Positions 59,722-64,000 of a DNA stretch of 64,000 nucleotides are shown here, piece after piece. The position numbers and the translations under genes are program-made. Positions within the stretch are counted from its first letter, which is position 1; every line of letters starts with the position of its first letter. The DNA is from JAIBAJ01 sp965284645. Lineage in GTDB: Bacteria > Bacteroidota > Bacteroidia > JAIBAJ01. A model generated the notes under the pieces. It ran no database searches and had not been told where the DNA came from. It saw nothing but the letters and a program-made list of their open reading frames with translations. Location: the NCBI GenBank assembly GCA_965284645.1, contig OZ260106.1, forward strand, positions 1,116,001 to 1,180,000. Direction: 5' to 3'.

Positions 59722-61338
59722 TTATTCTAAAACAAATTTTAGTTGACTATTTCCTTCAATGGTTTTAAAATTAAACCAATACAAACCCTTTGGGAAATTT
59801 GTTAAATCTAAATCAACAAAGGGATTATTGGTTTCTTCAACGGATAGAACTTGTTGTCCGATAGAAGAATAAAGTTCTATTTTTCCTTCTATATTTTTTA
59901 AATTTGAAAGTCTAATTTTTCCTTTTGATGGGTTGGGGTAAAGAAGGATTGGGTTTTCTGTAGTTGATTGAATAGCAGAACTTCCATCACCGCAATACCA
60001 GAGTTTATCTTCAAAATCGCCATAGGTTCGAAAATAAAAATTTCCATTAAAAGTTAGCAAGGGAGTTGGATTGCTTCCTGTGGTGCCTTCATAAAGGTCG
60101 GCAACTAGGGTTGTGCCTGAATTGGTTCCATCAGTTTGCCAAAGCTCATAGCCATGGGTTTCGTCATTGGCACCAAAGTATAATTTCCCATTATAGGTTA
60201 TTGTTTCTCTAAAAGCAGTCATAGAAGAATTGCCACTAAATGAAATATCCTTAACTAGTATTGTTCCAGCCTCCGTTCCATTTGTTTTCCAAATTTCGGT
60301 TCCTGAAGTGCCATCATTTGCGGCAAAGTATACTTCATTATTAAATTCTTTGAATATTATTCCATTGGTAGCAGCGGAAGATGCATTTCCCGATCGAATA
60401 TCCTTAATCATATAAGTGCCTGATTCGGAGCCATCGCTGGTCCAAATTTCTTCTCCATACAAGGAATTACCACTGCTAGCATCTGCATCATAGGCCGAAA
60501 AAAATATTTTATTATTTGCCGCAGTAAGATTCGAAACAAATTCAACTCTTTTAATAAAGGTTGTTCCATTGGTAGTTCCATCCGATTTCCATAAACCACT
60601 ATTTGCTGTTTCAGTTCCATTGAAGAAATATACATAACCGTTTGAATAGGCTTGATAACCGCCAAGGTTATAGCCATATTCATCATCGCTTAAATCCAGT
60701 AGAATGGATGTACCAGCTTCTGAGCCATCTGTAACATATTGATGTCGGCGATAGGTTGTATTTTCACCTGCCCAAAAAAGAAGTTTATTATTCAAGGCTA
60801 TTAATTTTCTTGGAACCCTATTAATATCATTGGAAGGATCTAAATCGATAACTTGAACGGCCGCATCAACTGAACCATCCGTTACCCATAGTTTTTCATT
60901 TCCAAAATCGGCAAATTCCACTATGAAAAATAATTTATCACCAACTACGGTTAACTCTTTTATAGCATCCGAATTGGGAAAGCTGTTTACAATTATTGAA
61001 CCTTGATCTGTTCCATCCGTTTTACATAGGATGGCGTATGGGCTTAAATTAGGATCGGTTGGATAGAATTTTGAAGAATAATAAATACTGTTATTGAATA
61101 ATACTGGCTTTGTTGCAGAATTAGCAAAAACACCAGGCGAGGCTGGATAAAGGATGGAAGTCCCACCTGGTGTTCCATCTGACTGATATACACCATCATA
61201 ACAAAACAATACTAAAGTGTTATTAAATGTTACCCCGTATTGAACATCAAAGTTGTCTTTGAATATTGTAGGGGTGCATTGGCTTGAAACGAAGTTATAG
61301 GTAAAATAAAATAGGAAGAAAGAGAGAATTTTTTTCAT
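59722..61338 (-). CDS. secreted ELWxxDGT-repeat protein with T9SS domain
   Basis: ATG 61338 (MKKILSFFLFYFTYNF) gives the signal peptide. The 538-residue product has at least seven repeats of the ELWxxDGT type, among them KLWVTDGS, GLWKSDGT, EIWTSDGS, EIWKTNGT and ELWQTDGT, each followed by a GT..(V/I)KDI segment; these form a beta-propeller-like array. The end (ILLYPNPSKGKIRLSN ... FPKGLYWF) is a type A T9SS domain. The 19-base spacing from the upstream gene makes it the last gene of the operon starting at 63949. Function unknown. Confidence 0.85.
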   Translation of the reverse strand: MKKILSFFLFYFTYNFVSSQCTPTIFKDNFDVQYGVTFNNTLVLFCYDGVYQSDGTPGGTSILYPASPGVFANSATKPVLFNNSIYYSSKFYPTDPNLSPYAILCKTDGTDQGSIIVNSFPNSDAIKELTVVGDKLFFIVEFADFGNEKLWVTDGSVDAAVQVIDLDPSNDINRVPRKLIALNNKLLFWAGENTTYRRHQYVTDGSEAGTSILLDLSDDEYGYNLGGYQAYSNGYVYFFNGTETANSGLWKSDGTTNGTTFIKRVEFVSNLTAANNKIFFSAYDADASSGNSLYGEEIWTSDGSESGTYMIKDIRSGNASSAATNGIIFKEFNNEVYFAANDGTSGTEIWKTNGTEAGTILVKDISFSGNSSMTAFRETITYNGKLYFGANDETHGYELWQTDGTNSGTTLVADLYEGTTGSNPTPLLTFNGNFYFRTYGDFEDKLWYCGDGSSAIQSTTENPILLYPNPSKGKIRLSNLKNIEGKIELYSSIGQQVLSVEETNNPFVDLDLTNFPKGLYWFNFKTIEGNSQLKFVLE

Positions 61339-61357
61339 TTTTTTAAGTGTTTCATTT

Positions 61358-62197
61358 TTAACGTGTAAATACATTTGTTCCTGTTCCACTTGTAACAGTT
61401 AAACTTGTTTCATTGCATTCAAATGTGAAGGATTCGTTATTTGGAGAGGGCGGACTTGAAGGGTCAAATCCATCACAATACACCAAAGGCTGTTGAGCTG
61501 CATAGTTAATCGAGCAGGTAGATCCTGAAATAGTGTAAGTGAAATTAAAAATAAGATTGGAGCAAATTCCATTGCAATCAGGTTGTGAAAAGGATCCACT
61601 ACCGTTACTATTAAATGTCCAAACATTACCCGTAGGATTTCCACAGGCATCATCATACCAAGTTCCAACAATGCAATCTACTCCTGTTCCTCCTCCTCCC
61701 CCAAGTGTCGTTGATTTCCAATTGGTTGAAGGATATACCGAAGAATTACTGAAATCCAATTCCAATGCATTAGTATATTCGTTTTTCTTTAGCAGTATTT
61801 CTGTGTTTTCGTAAAAGATTTGATTGTATGTTGATACATTTCCGCTGTAAGAAAGACCTCTAAGTACCTCCGCGCTATAGGTATTTAAACCTGTTTTTTG
61901 AATGTTCTTTAAAAACAAATAGCCTACAGTAACCTGGTTTTCGGGAGTAATCCCTAGAACTGAAGCATAGGTGGTATTGTTGAAGTTATTATAACTTCCA
62001 AACTCCTTTATATAGGCATTCGTCCCATTAATTTCAATAACCATTTGTGTTAAAAATGGGGTCTTGTAATAACCATCTAGTATGTACTCTTCAATAAGTT
62101 CATTTGTAATTTCATCCGAAGATTTTTTGCAGGATTGGAGAAAGATGCTTGGAATTATCCCAATAATGGCTAGGTAAAATATTCTTTTAATTCTCAT
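61358..62197 (-). CDS. lipoprotein of unknown function
   Basis: A 279-residue protein with a lipobox at its start (IIPSIFLQSCKK, lipidated Cys23) and a C-terminal domain with paired cysteines (VGTWYDDACGNPTGN ... DCNGICSN ... CSINYAAQ ... FTFECNETS) that resembles the lipocalin-like 'GTW' start of Bacteroidota surface lipoproteins. A GGGGG run lies between the halves. Not recognised further. It is one of five consecutive exported proteins on this strand. Confidence 0.7.
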   Translation of the reverse strand: MRIKRIFYLAIIGIIPSIFLQSCKKSSDEITNELIEEYILDGYYKTPFLTQMVIEINGTNAYIKEFGSYNNFNNTTYASVLGITPENQVTVGYLFLKNIQKTGLNTYSAEVLRGLSYSGNVSTYNQIFYENTEILLKKNEYTNALELDFSNSSVYPSTNWKSTTLGGGGGTGVDCIVGTWYDDACGNPTGNVWTFNSNGSGSFSQPDCNGICSNLIFNFTYTISGSTCSINYAAQQPLVYCDGFDPSSPPSPNNESFTFECNETSLTVTSGTGTNVFTR

Positions 62198-62201
62198 TTG
62201 A

Positions 62202-62666
62202 TTATTGTTGTTTTTTGGGATCTTGAATAACTACGTAAATTGTATCTATTACTCTACCAGTAACTTCAGATTTTGTTTGGTTAATAAATCCATTCCCAAA
62301 ATGGCGATCAAGAACCTCAACTTTAGTAATAAAATGGCTAGTTTCACCCCTGTTATTAAACAAATTTTTTAAAGCAGTTTCATGGTAAATTAATTTAACT
62401 TTCCATCCGTACTGAGCGGATGAATCAAGCATTTTTATTACTTTATCGTCTGGGTTGTCATTGTCAATTGAAAAGTCAAAGGGAACACTACTATTCATAC
62501 CTGTCTGCGTAACGTTTAAATGACCTTCCCAACTTTTCCAGAAAAGACCTGTATTTGAAAATTGTGTTACCACACCAATTCTTTCACCATTGGAATAGTT
62601 TTCCGTACAACTTGAAAGGAACACGCCTGTTGCCAAAATTCCTGCATTTAAAATTTTATTTTTCAT
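62202..62666 (-). CDS. lipoprotein of unknown function
   Basis: ATG 62666 gives MKNKILNAGILATGVFLSSC with a lipobox Cys; the longer frame to 62840 overlaps the upstream gene and is spurious. The 154-residue product (from TENYSNGERIGVVTQFSNTG on) includes FWKSWEGHLNVTQTGM and FITKVEVLDRHFG. I do not recognise the family. Its stop is 4 bases before the next start codon, so the genes are closely linked. Confidence 0.72.
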   Translation of the reverse strand: MKNKILNAGILATGVFLSSCTENYSNGERIGVVTQFSNTGLFWKSWEGHLNVTQTGMNSSVPFDFSIDNDNPDDKVIKMLDSSAQYGWKVKLIYHETALKNLFNNRGETSHFITKVEVLDRHFGNGFINQTKSEVTGRVIDTIYVVIQDPKKQQ

Positions 62667-62706
62667 TCTTTCTGTTATTTTTTCTAGGTAAATCTGATTT
62701 TGCCAT

Positions 62707-63159
62707 CTAAAGCTTTCTAAATCTTTCTCCAAGAACAATCGCATAGCCAAGGTCGAAAGCCATGCCGACATCAATTCGTGTATACGTACCCGCATTGGCG
62801 CCTCTCCATCCAGATTCACCATTGCTTCCGTATTTGACAATTAAAACCACCTTGTAATTGCTATTTACGGTGCTTTTTTGTTTCTGAATATTTCCCATTT
62901 CATCTGTTTCAATCCAAAATTCAACGGGATAGGCTTTAACATCGTGCACTTGAAAAAAGCCTGTTCCATCTTTCCGGATATCTACAATTGGCTCTTTAGT
63001 TTTTTCGTACTTATATAGACCTGTAATTTCATCAGGTATGGCTTTTGTTCCAAAATAAGTGTTGTTATTAATAGTGAATTTTTCTATATTTTGGCTAAAT
63101 CCATGAAAAGTTAAAAAGAAGTAGAATGCTGTGAAATATGTAGTTAATTGTTTCGGCAT
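62707..63159 (-). CDS. small secreted protein, unknown function
   Basis: A 150-residue protein with a signal peptide (MPKQLTTYFTAFYFFLTFHG, cleavage near FSQ). The mature part is beta-rich with GLYKYEKTKEPIVDIRKDGT and GTYTRIDVGMAFDLGYAIVL; the first of these recalls lipocalin-like or DUF2147-like folds, but the match is weak. It belongs to the five-gene run. Confidence 0.65.
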   Translation of the reverse strand: MPKQLTTYFTAFYFFLTFHGFSQNIEKFTINNNTYFGTKAIPDEITGLYKYEKTKEPIVDIRKDGTGFFQVHDVKAYPVEFWIETDEMGNIQKQKSTVNSNYKVVLIVKYGSNGESGWRGANAGTYTRIDVGMAFDLGYAIVLGERFRKL

Positions 63160-63187
63160 GGAATTATAGGGAAAATTGTTTCAAGTG

Positions 63188-63949
63188 TTAAATTGGATTG
63201 ATGGTGAAACCTAATGGCCCTCTTACCACTTTGTAGATATTACAATTGTTGGAAAAAGAATTTTCAGGATGCCTAAATAAATCCGTTTGGGTGTAGTACC
63301 CGTTGAGGCCTTCTGCTGAAAAAGTGACCCGAACACTATACAGGCGCTCTCCATTTGGCCCCACATACTCTGGTGTTCCAAGGGTAACGAATGAATTTGA
63401 CGAGCAATCTGGCTGTGCAGTTCCTGAATTGAGGATGGTTAAAGGAATAGGAATATTGTCGATGGTTACTCCTAAGATTGTAGCCCAAGATAATTCAGGG
63501 TCTGTCGGATTAAGTCCTACAGCCAACTTTTTTGTTGTATTGGTTAAATTTCCGCATTCGCCTCCCCATGTCCCTCTTTCATACATTGTTGGAATTGACC
63601 AAGAAAGTGTTGGATATGAAAATTCTAATTCGCCATCTATTATTTTAAGTTGGCTATATGGAAAGTTATATTCTGGATCCCAATTGATAATGTCGCCATC
63701 AAGTGTGCCTTTAAAAAAGCCCGGAGTTAAAGATCCTTCTTTTTCACACATATAAACCCTGTTCGCTGGTTCTCCTGGAATACCACCTATAGCAATATCA
63801 GTTCTATCCCCACTTGGACCAGGTAATCTTGTCCAAATCCCATAATAATTGGTATCAGTACTTTCGTTTTCTTGGTCTTTTTTACAGGATTGTAATAATA
63901 TGGCAAATGCCATTGAAACTCCAAATAGAAATAGGCTTAATTTTTTCAA
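63188..63949 (-). CDS. lipoprotein of unknown function
   Basis: A 253-residue lipoprotein (MKKLSLFLFGVSMAFAILLQ then SCKK, Cys22). The rest is beta-rich with GIWTRLPGPSGDRTDIAIGG, WGGECGNLTNTTKKLAVGLN and C-terminal GLNGYYTQTDLFRHPENSFS; four or five cysteines may pair. It is the first of five exported-protein genes (63949 to 59722), with gaps of 28, 40, 4 and 19 bases, preceded by a possible promoter. Function unknown. Confidence 0.72.
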   Translation of the reverse strand: MKKLSLFLFGVSMAFAILLQSCKKDQENESTDTNYYGIWTRLPGPSGDRTDIAIGGIPGEPANRVYMCEKEGSLTPGFFKGTLDGDIINWDPEYNFPYSQLKIIDGELEFSYPTLSWSIPTMYERGTWGGECGNLTNTTKKLAVGLNPTDPELSWATILGVTIDNIPIPLTILNSGTAQPDCSSNSFVTLGTPEYVGPNGERLYSVRVTFSAEGLNGYYTQTDLFRHPENSFSNNCNIYKVVRGPLGFTINPI

Positions 63950-63967
63950 TGGATAGTTTTTTATTGT

Positions 63968-63997
63968 TTAAGTTAGAAAGTTTGCTTATTTTGGCAA
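63968..63997 (-). promoter_or_regulatory. possible promoter of the five-gene exported-protein operon
   Basis: On the minus strand TTG (63997-63995), a 19-base spacer and TAACTTAA (63975-63968). The -7 element has two mismatches to TAnnTTTG, so this is tentative. Confidence 0.35.
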
Positions 63998-64000
63998 TAA

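Overview
The window is Bacteroidota chromosome. The evidence is two kinds of type IX secretion (T9SS) C-terminal sorting domain on several large secreted proteins, the gliding ABC ATPase GldA, a TonB receptor with an N-terminal carboxypeptidase-like domain, DUF3822, DUF4293 and DUF5723 proteins, a Rho with a long Gln/Asn/Gly-rich insert, and promoters of the TTG-19-TAnnTTTG type. No rRNA, tRNA, CRISPR array, prophage or transposase gene is visible, so I do not place it below phylum level.

Layout. 1-309 is the start of a secreted alpha/beta hydrolase cut by the window edge. 766-3750 is a secreted S15-type peptidase. 4836-11847 holds two tandem, translationally coupled giant adhesin-like paralogues (beta-helix start, collagen/PGRS-like glycine region, PKD domains, T9SS tail); the second has a 1-nt frameshift. 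An Mpo1-like membrane protein and a frameshifted aldehyde dehydrogenase follow. On the minus strand come an Omp85 protein, a DUF5723 protein, a Crp/Fnr regulator, a photolyase and an M28 peptidase. 21930-24014 has a gene remnant, an SGNH-like protein cut by a small mobile element, and dCMP deaminase. 24018-28809 has a TonB receptor, PurN, RidA and DUF2461. 29487-35324 has TatC, the fused B12 mutase IcmF, a decayed DUF4062/AlbA gene and GldA. 35603-41039 is mostly housekeeping (L27, L21, RsmI, RsmD, DUF3822, a TonB-C-like protein, Rho). 41744-48548 has GcvH, VanZ-like, DinB, LepA, YicC, PlsC and LD-carboxypeptidase. 49367-58756 is minus-strand: glycosyltransferase, DUF4293, a large barrel protein, a MuiA-like protein, flavin reductase and a T9SS-sorted protein. 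59445-63949 is a probable operon of secreted proteins and lipoproteins of unknown function, with one more small ORF after it.

The most striking feature is not a gene. Nearly every large intergenic gap holds a copy of one of three small repeat families. Family A (ten copies, about 160-175 bp plus an occasional pyrimidine-rich 3' tail) has a conserved core and an outer stem whose two arms change together: four different arm sequences, each matched by its own complement. This is covariation evidence for a selected hairpin or structured RNA. Families M1/M2 are MITE-like elements sharing an AACCCAAATTA-type terminal inverted repeat; one M2 copy is nested inside an A element and another abuts a truncated gene. 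Family M3 has AATACC ends, and one copy supplies the stop codon of the LD-carboxypeptidase gene. No transposase encoded here would move them, so if they are mobile they depend on factors elsewhere.

Two genes carry single-base losses (10381/10382 and a T run at 12673-12678), and a third has slipped C tracts at 34070-34135. These are either sequencing errors or real decay or phase variation; the sequence alone cannot tell.
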